From Zingiber officinale (Eukaryota; Streptophyta; Magnoliopsida; Zingiberales; Zingiberaceae), in assembly GCF_018446385.1 (NCBI RefSeq), contig NC_055996.1, forward strand, positions 128,698,532 to 128,762,531: 64,000 bases of DNA, read 5' to 3'. The translations under genes were made by a program, and so were the position numbers. Below, piece by piece: positions 1-10,125 of this stretch. The notes under the pieces are model-generated. The model was not told the DNA's origin. It did no database searches and saw nothing but the letters and a program-made list of their open reading frames with translations. Numbering within the stretch: position 1 is the stretch's first letter; each line of letters starts with the position of its first letter.

Positions 1-832
1 ACAGGTTGGTTATGCTTATCTTTCTGCTGCTTCTGTAAAAATAATTTTCTTTTTGTCACCAATTAATTGTTATTAATCCGTTCTTTCGCAATCTCTTAAC
101 TTGGACCAGTTCATGTTCAAAGGATTTATTTTCCCCTGTGAAGAATGCATTCGTTTACCGTTGCTTGGGCGTTGACCGTTTTGTTCTTGCATGACAAAGA
201 TTTGTAGTGAACACAACTGGTCAACGACGGAATCAATATATAAATGTCGTTTTTTTTATGTAACTGAAACTTTTCATTTTCTCCCTTAGATTTAAAACGA
301 ATAGGAAAGCCATAAAACAGAAGCTAAAATTAATTGGCAATCAACAATTTCCATACAGTAGAAAGAATTCAATTTCTTTCCCTTAATTCTCACTCAAATT
401 AGGTCGAATAAAAAAGATATAAAATCTGAAAACAATATCCAAACTGTTGGCATATTTCTGTAACACGAATAAGAATTCATGATAGAGAGCAAACACCTAC
501 CTCCCACAATGAAAGGGATGTTTTAACATTCAACTTCTCAAGCCCTTAATTTCTACGGCTGGAAGTTAGCAAGCAAAATTCGGACAGAAAAGGATTAAAA
601 TCCCTGAGAATCAAGGAACATGAACGGCTTTGAGAAGCCCCAGGGCATAGCTGAGATGGTAATCATAAACCTCGATAAAAACCGAAAATATATCCTCTTC
701 CAAAGGATCATCATCCTGTTGGATTTCCGGGGTCAACATATCTTTTGTCGCATGAACGGCTTGGAGAAGGCCCGTACACGCAGAGGATCTCAGAGAAGAT
801 CTAGCTGAAAAAAACACTGAGCCGAGTTAGAT
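1..832. other. intergenic, upstream of the endosulfine gene
   Basis: AT-rich DNA with no recognisable gene. Two imperfect direct copies of a roughly 25-bp sequence beginning CATGAACGGCTT lie at about 619 and 752. A 68-codon ORF on the - strand (611-817) spans them but matches nothing I recognise. The stretch probably holds the distal promoter of the + strand gene that follows. Confidence 0.4.
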
Positions 833-1164
833 TTGAAGAGGATCGATTGGCACGTGAGGCTGCATGGTGGTGGGCAAATTTGGCATGATCGCTTCATCAC
901 ACGCATTGCTGACCCTTGTGTGCCGCCCCTTCTCAATTTAGATTCCCATTCATCTAACCACACTCAACCTCCTGCCGTTCCTCTCTTTCCTTGCTTCCTT
1001 CCTTCCTCTTCTGCCACGCTATATTATGTTGATGATTCCCTCTTCTTCCCTCTGCTTCTTCCTCTTCTGTGTTCCCTCTGTTCTCTTGGCTCAAGGTGCT
1101 CACTCTTCCTTCCTCCTTCCTTCCGTGTTCGCTTGGCTTTGTTTTGCAGAGGAGGAGAGGGGAG
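833..1164 (+). promoter_or_regulatory. probable 5' leader/core promoter of the endosulfine gene, pyrimidine-rich
   Basis: The region from about 950 to 1140 is strongly C/T-rich on the + strand (many CTTCC, CTCTT runs), which is typical of plant core promoters and 5' leaders. It ends at the ATG at 1165, which lies in a purine-rich GGAGATGGCT context. I did not find a convincing TATA box, so the start site is not placed. Confidence 0.4.
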
Positions 1165-2372
1165 ATGGCTGCCTGCAATCAAGGGACTATAGCTTCACAA
1201 AGTGAAGAGGTATAATGGTGTTTTCTTTTCCCTCTTGTAGTTCTCTGCCATGTGATGGCTTTGATTTCCCCCCTTTTGATCAATTTTCTTCCGTTTTTCT
1301 TTTCCCTTTCTTATGATCATATTTGGTGAAATATAGGATTGAAGCTTTGTGTTTCACCAGAGGTCCTTGAAAATTTTAAGTTCTTGATCCTGCTTCTTGT
1401 TATCGAATCCCTTACTTTAAAAAAAAAGGCTCTCTTCTTCCAAAATCTTCTTGTTGTGAGGTTTCATTTGATACATTAAACTGACAAGTTTATACTACAT
1501 ATCGTTTTATGTATTGTTTAGGTGCTCTTGGAGAAAAGATATGGAGGTATTGCATCCAAGAAACCATTAATCTCAAAGGCAAGTTTCTTAATTTTTGAAA
1601 TATTATACTTGTATTTTGAATTCCATTAGGCATTAGTGGATGCATAATTTTCAGTAGAAAAGCCTATATCTTTATCTTTAGCGAGTTCATCACCCTCGAC
1701 AAAATATTTTCATAGGCCAATATTTTTTTTGCCATCATCACTTCTAGATTTGGCCTTGTACTTGGACAAAATTCTCTCTATCAGGTTTAGCACAATCCAA
1801 TATTGCTTGAAGTATGTAAGATATTTATCTTACTGATTGCTTATATTTTGGGGGTTGGATGCAGGACCATGAAAGATCTTACTTCGATTCGGCTGACTGG
1901 GTCCTGGGCAAGGTGTGTTCTTCTAGATATCTTTAGGCTGAATATTATTTTTCCACAAGAAAAATTTGAAAGCATTTACTTGTGATCAGTCAATCAAATT
2001 GAATTCACATGCTATAAAAGTATTTAGCCACATCGAGAAACAAAGTTTACCAAAGTCGATCGGTTCTAGAGCATTGACTTTGGATTTTCCTATAGTCAAC
2101 TTTACTAATGTGTCTGTTCTTCAAATCTTGCAATTTCTGCAGCAAGGGACAAGTGCAAAGTCAAACACTGCTGTTGAATCTCTCAAGCCCAAGTTGAAGG
2201 TATTCCTCTACCTCACAGTACTACTGGTCTCAAATTTCCAAGATTTACCTTCTCATCTGTTGGTTTGGCTTCTGTGTTATCGCCGGAGCAGCGCACTCCT
2301 CACCATCAGCTTCCACCCCGAAGGCCGGCTTGCACTACCGGTCTCGAAAATGCAGTGAGCTTCATTTCATAA
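1165..2372 (+). CDS. endosulfine-family protein (ENSA/ARPP-19-like)
   Basis: Small cytosolic phosphoprotein of the endosulfine family. In animals and yeast these proteins, phosphorylated by Greatwall-type kinases, inhibit PP2A-B55; the plant role is inferred by family. Exons read by hand: 1165-1209, 1522-1578, 1865-1912, 2143-2199 and 2289-2372, all in phase 0, giving about 96 residues. Diagnostic pieces are KRYGG (exon 2), KKPLISKDHERSYFDSADW across exons 2-3 (the FDSADW core corresponds to the FDSGDY phospho-site motif), and LKPKL followed by RTPHHQLPPRRPACT. The second intron starts with GC rather than GT (GCAAGT at 1579), a rare but valid donor. The last exon could begin at 2289 or 2292. 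The C-terminus is uncertain: it may read through to TAA at 2370-2372, or splice at 2354/2455 and stop at 2461. The gene stands alone on the + strand; its nearest coding neighbour faces it. Confidence 0.85.
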
Positions 2373-3110
2373 CTTTGTTCCTGTTTTTAAACTTGCCGCG
2401 AACACCGGCAGCATGAATAACTCAAGATAGGTACTTGTTGCTAATTTTCGTGCAGGAGTAGCTGCTGATGAAGCCCATGTCTGTTCTGAGCCATGGACAA
2501 ACAAGAATTACCTTTGTTTCCCACAAGAAACCAAATGAATTCAGAGATTTGTATGAGAAGTCTTGGAGCTTATCATAATGTTCTGCACATACTTAAATCT
2601 TCTTAATCGATAGTTTAAAGCTTGTCACGATTCAAAGTGGTTGATGCCATAGAAATATCATAATTTTTTACTCGGATTGAATCACATAATCTTTAATTTA
2701 TTAAATTAAAACTCGTTCAGATATACGTTCGTTATCTAGTGTAACCCTTAACGATCTTATCTTTGGGTCCCAAAAAATTATTTTTGAATAATTTTTATTC
2801 TTTTATTAAGTTTATTGTCTTCTTTTACATTGTTCCAATCTCTGTTTGACAATGTCTGATATCTTCTCTGAAATTACTTAAACGTGAACCTATAAAATTT
2901 CTACTCTTTGAGATGAACATTACTATCAGTAACTTTGAAAGCCAAGTATAATGAGTTTTAGGAAACAAAATAAGTAATTATTTATTATAATAATATTAAA
3001 TGAAAGATATATTTTTAAAATGAGGAATATATCGGAAGATTTATTTTGATGTTTTTTTTAATTAAAAAATGGTTTTTCGTTTACTTTTAAAATTTTTAAA
3101 ATGGGGAAAG
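2373..3110. other. 3' flank of the endosulfine gene and AT-rich spacer
   Basis: The first 200 bases probably hold the 3' UTR; no unique poly(A) signal can be chosen. From about 2620 to 3110 the sequence is very AT-rich with no coding potential or repeat I can name. Confidence 0.4.
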
Positions 3111-3435
3111 TTTTGTAGCCAAGTGGCTTAATAAACCCGATCGTCCGCGCCGGATGCTGCAAGCCTCCGCTGCTGCCGTACGCGACCGTCATTGTACGCC
3201 CTCTCGGATCGGCGGCCGCCACCGCTTTAGCCTTCACCGGTGATGTCAGATCGTCACGGGAATCGAGGCCCCCCGCTGTTCGTGTTTGTTCGAGCAACCT
3301 TGCCACCGCTCGATCTAGCGGTCCGGCCGTCCGGATCGCCCGACATTGATGTTGGCACCCAAGAATTGAGATCCTCCTTCCCCTTTTCCGCGGGGATTGT
3401 AGTGCTTAGTTTCGTCCCCCTCCTCTTCCTTTGAG
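3111..3435. other. GC-rich island in an AT-rich spacer
   Basis: This block stands out from its surroundings by high GC and many CpG (GCGGCCGCC, CCGTCCGG). Short ORFs run on both strands, but none is bounded by ATG and splice sites in a convincing way. It could be a 5' exon or CpG-rich promoter of an unrecognised transcript, or a decayed insertion. I do not assign a function. Confidence 0.35.
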
Positions 3436-3682
3436 CAGCAGCACTCTTCTTTTTACCGGATATAGGTGGAGCAGCGACCTATTCGAGAACTAAAAAACAG
3501 TTGGCTTTTCCCCTCTTTGCGAGTGCGAGCAGTGTGAGTTCCGATTCTTGCTGAAACAGGGAATTCCTCCTCGTATGATTGCTGTAACAGTGTTCTTCGC
3601 TGATTTACATCTTGTACTGTACTCAGGTGATTGAGCATTTAGTGTAGCGGCAGGAAGCACCTTCTTCTAACCGCAGAAGTTC

Positions 3683-3738
3683 ATTTCTAGTTATTTTGCT
3701 AAATGACAGAATTTCTAGTTATTTTGCTAAATGACAGC
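3683..3738. repeat. 28-bp tandem duplication
   Basis: ATTTCTAGTTATTTTGCTAA starts at 3683 and again at 3711; the two units are identical over 27 bases (through GACAG). Confidence 0.9.
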
Positions 3739-4446
3739 ATAGAGGTAGGCTACTTTCTCCTCTCTCATTGAATCCGGAGGACACGCAAGAAAGAGAATAC
3801 CACTGATGAACATATCTTATCTTGTGGGAGGTTCTTATGCTATCTTATTTACTCAATTGTTTGCTATTGCTCGTATTATGTCTTTTGAACTCTACGTGTA
3901 TTCTGTTGAACATGAGCTTTATGTAGATAAGTTAAGCAGATAGACTTGCGATGTTACGTGTTGGATTTTTCTTCTCCTCTATTTATTTGACCTCTTAAAT
4001 ATGATTAAACTCATACACATCTTTCTTGATTATCCTGTCTGCATTCCTTGACCTCTAGTTTTGTAAGCACATGCATCATTTTGATATTATAGCCAGTTTC
4101 AGTTCGTACATAGGGTCGCTCAGAGATCTTGACCTGATTCCTGATTTGGCTTATTTTGATTTTGTTGTATTCACGTTTTATTTCACCTGCTGTTTTGTTT
4201 GTCAAATTTTGTATAGAAGGAAAATGCTATAAGTTGCGAAATTTCTTGATAAGCTTGTCCCAATAGCGTCTGTCTTTTTTACTATATTGTCACTGAGTGG
4301 GGTACCAGACAGTACACCTCCCGGGACGTGACATGCATATCTTTTGTCATGATAAGGGTACTATTCATCTAGTCTGAAATACACATATGCACCGCCTTTT
4401 TACGAGGATATTCAGACTCAATTTAGTTAGGAGATGTAAATGATCG
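3739..4446. other. intergenic spacer
   Basis: AT-rich, no ORF of weight, no RNA gene and no repeat recognised. Confidence 0.4.
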
Positions 4447-4830
4447 TTGATCCACCATAAGCTTTTGCACCTTTCTTGGTTCTTTTCTCATTTCTTGGAA
4501 GAGCAAGACACAATCAATAGTCTTTCAATCATTGTTGAAGAACAAGCACTTGTAAATACCTCAGCAGAAGGTATTTGGCTTCATCAATTACTCATTGGTA
4601 TGGGAATTAAACTCTTGTCTCCAACTGTTATTTATTGTGATTAAAAGAGTGCAATTCAACTTATTTGAAATTATGTCTTTCATGGAAGGATAAAACACAT
4701 GGAGATAGATTGTTACTTCATTTGCCATCGCTATCAACATAAATAAATTGAACTACCCTATATTTCTCCCAAAGAACAAATTGCCAACCTCTTCGGCACC
4801 TAAGTTTGACATAGATGCAAACCTACTGGT
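4447..4830 (+). pseudogene. remnant of a Ty1-copia pol gene (RNase H end)
   Basis: Translation in the + frame from 4447 gives a decayed copia RNase H. A segment ending ...EGIWLHQLLIGMGIKLLSP is followed by TVIYCD, then a stop, KSAIQLI, a stop, NYVFHGRIKHMEID and CYFICH. YCDNxxAI and the KH(I/M)EIDxHF block are hallmarks of copia RNase H; here the N of YCDN has become a stop. The sequence near 4770-4800 (QIANLF) resembles the final motif of the same protein. No LTRs can be delimited, although the element may extend toward 5100. It is clearly non-functional. Confidence 0.75.
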
Positions 4831-5762
4831 CACTGGTTTGAGATCTATGCAAACCTACCACTCACCATGAATCTCTATTCATGTCTGACTTGATATGATA
4901 TCTAGAATGCAACAGGAAGAACTTGGACTTGTCACGTTAGCTTAGTCCTGGACTTTCACTATTTGGAGGACTAGAAACGAGAAACTCTTTCAAGGTCACT
5001 CGGTCGACCTTATGTTTTGGAATTATGTTGGATAGAGTCATAGACCCATATGTTTTGAGGTACGTAAGCCATTTCTTGTGCTAGACCCATAAAAGAACAG
5101 GAAACTAATGTAAGGAGCCTGTGGCTCAATAAGAGGGTAAAAAGACATCTCATAAGTTCGTTTCAATGTTTGATTCATATAGATCTCATAACATTATCAT
5201 CATTCTTGATATTAATGTCTATAGATGCTGAAATAAATGGCTGTTAAAGTTAGTTACTGGCCTATTCATTGGGAGGAAAAGGCTTACCTCCTTGAGTGAT
5301 TGAAAAGAGAAGGAAGAAGAAATTAATTATATTTATACATGTTGAATACAAAGAGTAACAAGCTTGAACAACTATGTTTTTTCAAAAAATGACAAAACAT
5401 AGTCAAGAACGTCTAGTATATGAAACAAAGTGAATATATTTCAGTGAGTTCGGACGAATAGTTCGACAAGGCAAACCGAATTGCCTCATCTTTCACTTTA
5501 ACAAAGTAACTACTTGTTCCAGCTAATTTACAGACCCTTTTAACTGTAACATGATTATTTTCTTAACATTGATCAGTTTGTCATGATGCTTTTAGCTGAT
5601 CCACACCTTCCCTTATTCTCTGTGTGATTGTGTTACTATATTATATACGACATTTGAGTGTCCTGGTCCTGGATCAATTGTAAATATTGAGTAAATACAA
5701 AAAGAAAAACCATTATAATTTATAATCTACCAATTTTCTCAAGAGAAAAGGACTTACCTCTT
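4831..5762. other. intergenic, 3' side of the DUF247 gene
   Basis: AT-rich sequence. The first part may be more of the copia remnant. The last 100-200 bases probably contain the 3' UTR of the - strand DUF247 gene. Just past its stop codon a GAG/GTAAGT site on the - strand could serve as a splice donor, so an alternative C-terminus is possible. Confidence 0.35.
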
Positions 5763-7445
5763 TCACTTTCTCAAGTCGTGAATTGTCTGTATGATTGTGA
5801 ATGAAGTCTGCAGAAAAGTTAACATAAGAAGGCATAATCCGCCAACCAATGATAAAGTCACGCATGGGCTGCTGCAGTATTTCCTTTTTGCTTCTTCCAT
5901 CCATATATTCTTTTTGCGCGTGTGATGATCCTTTACTTTCAGGAACAGGTTGCCTAGGTGATTTGGTTTTGAAGCAATGGGGCCTTGAGGGCAAATCCTG
6001 CTAAAAAATTCAGCAACCTTCTTGTCAGTGCTCATCTTGTTAATAACAACCCCATTTAAGTGAAGCAGTCTCACATCTTCCTCTCCATGCATAAGACAAC
6101 TAAGGAATGTAACATAGGATGTAATGTGTGCTCCTGCATTTGTGTAGCAGTACTCAAATGCAACAAGATTGGAAATTAGAACTGCCGTTGAGTTATAAAG
6201 TTGTAAGATAGGCATCTCCATGGTCCCTTCATGGAACTTGATTTCCAAAATGCTACCTAAATCCTTGTTCCCTCTAAATTTGACACCAGATTGTTGCAGC
6301 TCTTTTGCACTTGGTATCCAGGTTGGTGCATCAATTATAGAAGGTAAGTCTGGTTCCCAACTTTCAGAACTAAGCATTTGGTGAATGGTTGAGGGAACAA
6401 GTGACATGTGTACCAGATGTAAGAGATGATGGACTTCATCTACCTGTGGCTTCTGTATGTTTTTGGGTTTTGATGGAAGAAGATCATCAAAAAATTTGAG
6501 GGCTAGATCGATAAGGGAAGAAGGGGGCAAATCAGGCTTGATAAATTCAAAGAGAGTCTGAATGATAAAAAATGGTATCTGGTTCTCTAGCTTAAGCAGG
6601 TCTAACTTGATATCATTTAGCTTTTGTGTATCAATAATTGGCCTTCTTATTTTATCTACCGAGCTGATTGATTTTCCACTCTCATTTGTCTGTTCTCTGT
6701 TGTCTATCTCCTGACTGAGCAGAAGATAAATGATAAAGCAACCATCACGCAGCAGCATCTCGGTGAAGTGTTCACTTTCCATTAGGCGGGTGTTATCTGA
6801 GTAGCAGCTCCGTCCCTTGCTCTCTAAATCCTCTAGTACAGTGAAACATTTTTTCCTTAGTTCACCTTCTTCCTCTTCACGTGGAGCTAGTGATAGCAAA
6901 TAAGTTATGCAGTCTGGTTTGTGTTTTTCCATTTCTCTGAATGCTAACCTCTTATGTACATGGTGGTACGGACCTATTGGAACAATCATTGGTTCAGAAG
7001 CTCTACTATAACTTAACCTGATAATGTCAGGTACTCTGAAAATAGTGTATTCACCATCATTTTTATTAGTTGCATCCTGTAGGCTTAACCAGATCTTGAT
7101 TGTCTCATGGAAAAATAGATCTATAGCTTCAGGTGGTTCTTTGATTGATATGCTTGTTTCTTTCCCACTATGTTGCATTGTTTTGACCAAATCATGATCT
7201 AGAAGCAGTTGTTCAAATATCCTACTTGATGTCCTTTTACTCGTTTCTATTGTCCTTTTTTCTTCAGGAATGTCAATTGTTACGTCAAACTTCCTATTTT
7301 CATGTTGCTGGTCAAGAATTCTCTCCTTTATATCTTTGCTAGTGTCTGCAAGTTCATTCAGTCCTTGCACGGCCTTGTTGCTGCTTTCTTGTTTTCTGCC
7401 CGCAGCCTTTGTGTTGTCTAATGTGACCTGAAATTGTTTAGACAT
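5763..7445 (-). CDS. DUF247 (UPF0481-type) plant membrane protein
   Basis: A 560-residue protein from the ATG at 7445. The reading frame stays open upstream to 7508, where an AG acceptor precedes AAAGAAATT in phase 0, so the ATG may instead lie in an upstream exon. The DUF247 domain starts near residue 133 (YTIFRVPDIIRLS, then IVPIGPYHHVHKRL, the family signature). It continues with EMLLRDGCFIIYLLL, LKLENQIPFFIIQTLFEF and the late FEYC(Y) block. A single hydrophobic segment (TLSLVGGLCLLMLTFLQTSF) close to the C-terminus fits the usual tail anchor. The long charged N-terminal extension before the domain is unusual. Function is unknown for most members; in grasses some DUF247 genes sit at self-incompatibility loci, but nothing here ties this gene to that role. 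Confidence 0.85.
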   Translation of the reverse strand: MSKQFQVTLDNTKAAGRKQESSNKAVQGLNELADTSKDIKERILDQQHENRKFDVTIDIPEEKRTIETSKRTSSRIFEQLLLDHDLVKTMQHSGKETSISIKEPPEAIDLFFHETIKIWLSLQDATNKNDGEYTIFRVPDIIRLSYSRASEPMIVPIGPYHHVHKRLAFREMEKHKPDCITYLLSLAPREEEEGELRKKCFTVLEDLESKGRSCYSDNTRLMESEHFTEMLLRDGCFIIYLLLSQEIDNREQTNESGKSISSVDKIRRPIIDTQKLNDIKLDLLKLENQIPFFIIQTLFEFIKPDLPPSSLIDLALKFFDDLLPSKPKNIQKPQVDEVHHLLHLVHMSLVPSTIHQMLSSESWEPDLPSIIDAPTWIPSAKELQQSGVKFRGNKDLGSILEIKFHEGTMEMPILQLYNSTAVLISNLVAFEYCYTNAGAHITSYVTFLSCLMHGEEDVRLLHLNGVVINKMSTDKKVAEFFSRICPQGPIASKPNHLGNLFLKVKDHHTRKKNIWMEEAKRKYCSSPCVTLSLVGGLCLLMLTFLQTSFTIIQTIHDLRK

Positions 7446-10125
7446 GTATCGTAATTGACAACTATCTGAGATGTCAAATTCTCTGGACTGTTTTACCAAA
7501 ATTTCTTTCTATAAGATCTTGATTCCATTGGATAATTCAAGTTTGCTATATGGTAATATTTAATCTTGAAAGTTAACTTACACTAATCACTTTGTATATT
7601 CTTTTTAGTCGTTGAGGCATTGCTTGTCATGAATGTTCAGCCTCATAATGAAATGATCATTATACAAATGTCATAATTTTCCACTACAACTAGGTATACA
7701 TTTTAGGAAGGAATTATCAAGTACTTATACGAATATGATAAAAGGCCTCTGGATTTAACAACTGATATCTATATATATAATTGTAGGCTTAGATCAACTT
7801 TTCAGCTACAGATGAATTTATTAGTCAGATTTATCTAATGTAACATTTTTTTTTTTTTTGCAATTGTAGGGTTACATCAAGTGTCGACTTTATTCCCATA
7901 TCTTTTAGACCATTTTTTTTGGATACCCTTGTGCAAAAGAAAAAAAAATTATGATTATGGCATGACGAATTACTTTATAGATCAGAGTATTTTATACCCA
8001 AGAAATAGCATATACCAAAGTTAATTTAATAGAAAAGGCTAAGATAGATATGTGGAGTTATGAATGAAAAAAAAAAAATACTACTACAACAATTAGATCT
8101 AACTCTAAAATTGACAAAAATGAAGAAAAATAGATAAAATTGTCATAAACATATTAAAATGGGTAATAATTCTACAGTTAAACAAGTTACATCAATTAAA
8201 GTTGAAGGTGTGAGAGTTGAGAGACTTGTTTGTTGTAGTAATTCATTTTTTTTCTTTTATATGATTGTTCTCTAACTTTTCTTCCTAGTTATCCAGGAGT
8301 ATTTTTTTCTCATAATTTTTGCATGGATAAATATAGTGATGCAGTTAATAATTGTCATAAGTATCCATTTTTTTTTGCAGATTGCTAAGAACTTCACTGG
8401 GAGGCTGTATCAGGAAGCAACATAGGTCAATTGATATTTGTTTCGTGGTTTCTCTAATTGTCTTCCTTTTTTAGCACATGCAACTAATTAATGTTCAGTG
8501 AATTTCTGATAATGTTATACATCCTTTCAATGTATAGAGAACATAAAAGAACATAAAAAAAAGTTTTTAAGAAATCAGCCAACATACGTGAATATTCTGT
8601 TGCTTTTCTTTTTGCTGGACTCCATCAAAACCACTTAGAGGACCCATTTCAATTGCATACTTCCTTCGTAGTTCTCTGCTTCTACTGGTCACACAACCTT
8701 TATTTTTAAAAACCTGATACATGTAGAAAGTAAAATACAATGAATGAAAACAATCATTCTCTGTATGGAAGCTCTTTCCATGTACTCCAATGAGATGGAT
8801 GAACAGTTTGGTGCTTCAAATTTTCTGTCAGCTAGAATTTACTTTTAGATACATGTTTTGCCCTGTCTCACTAATAGTTCAGATTGATTTTCTTACATGA
8901 ATCTCTAGTAATGCTACATTTCTTTAGTTGTAATCATGGACGATAACACAGATGGGGGAGCAATACAGAGACAAAGCAATACAAGTAAAGACGTTTGAGA
9001 AATCAGCCAATCTACCTGAATGATCTGCTGCTTCTTTATTTGTAATCGTTCCCTTTCATCTTCTTAGTTTTCCTACTTATTTGCTTCATCTTTTCACAGG
9101 TTGTGTATTGTTTGCTGAAAATGATTATAGAAAGTGAGGTACCCGCATGGAAAGTACGATATATAAACTTGTGGTATGGACCTCTTTCCACGTAATTCAT
9201 TGAGTTGGTGAATGGTTTCCTGTGTTTAATTCAAAAGAGATTATATAGGCTAATTGATTCATTTTCAATGTTTTTGTATTATAGACATTAATCTGTTGAC
9301 CTTGACTTGGAGTTTTCTTTAAAATAGTAGTTTCATGGAAGTTGTTAGACGAGTAATTTGACAGCTCGACAGATCGTGGCACCAAGTGTAACATTGACCT
9401 ATGCTTAATAGTGATTGAATTTCCAAGCTTGGAGTATTTTATCTTGGCAGAGACACGAATAATTCGAGCGCCATAAGTATTTATTTGTGCTCCATGAAGA
9501 CTAAACTCTTGTTGCTTGAAAAATTGATCCGTTCGTTTATCATCCCACGGGGCATTAATTATATATTTGCATACTATCGTATAGTGTCGTGATGTTTTCA
9601 TCTTCTCACACTAGTGACAGATACTAACAAATTAGAAAGTCATGCTAGCTGAGTTCATGCGTGACTTCATCATTTTTATCATTTTTTGGGTTAGATTTAG
9701 GCTCAAATAAATTTAGATTATACGTCCGTCTATCAGCGGTGATATATCCAACTATTTAATAAAAATAAGCTGTATATACTTCATAAATGTGTAATCTATA
9801 ATATATTGGCAACGATGATTTCTCAGAAATTAAATAAAATACACATTGCAATTTTGGATTTCCCTTGCAGTAACGACCAAGAAAACATTCATTTTTGCTC
9901 TGAACTAACAATTTCATTATATGCTACTGAATATTATTAGCATGGTCCTGAGACCAGAGAGCCTCACTACATTTCTCTCTAGCTAAATGGAAGAACGAAT
10001 ACATCAATACAAAAGAACAGGATCGACCACTACGCTATCGACTCTGCATCATCATCCTCTAAAGTGAAGCATCATTCTTCCAACTCTGATGTAATTTATA
10101 CGAAGCAAATCTCAGGCTGAAATAG
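7446..10125. other. spacer with probable upstream exon(s) of the DUF247 gene
   Basis: Mostly AT-rich. One - strand segment, 8588-8713, behaves like an internal exon: it is preceded by CAG, followed by GTATGT, 126 bases long, open in phase 0 (42 codons), and rich in charged residues (SRSRELRRKYAIEMG). It would join in phase to the DUF247 frame at 7508. A decayed second copy of its donor end lies at about 8990-9060. Elsewhere I see only short spurious ORFs, including a 134-codon - strand ORF at 9197-9601 with no recognisable content. Confidence 0.4.

Noticed and set aside
833-1192. 119-codon + strand ORF overlapping the endosulfine start
   Set aside because: It is translated pyrimidine-rich leader (Ser/Leu/Pro/Phe runs) and runs in a different frame from the real ATG at 1165.
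3118-3190. Possible tRNA gene near 3118
   Set aside because: No B box and no cloverleaf pairing could be drawn.
9197-9601. 134-codon - strand ORF starting with a true ATG
   Set aside because: No recognisable domain, odd composition for a plant protein and AT-rich spacer context; most likely chance.
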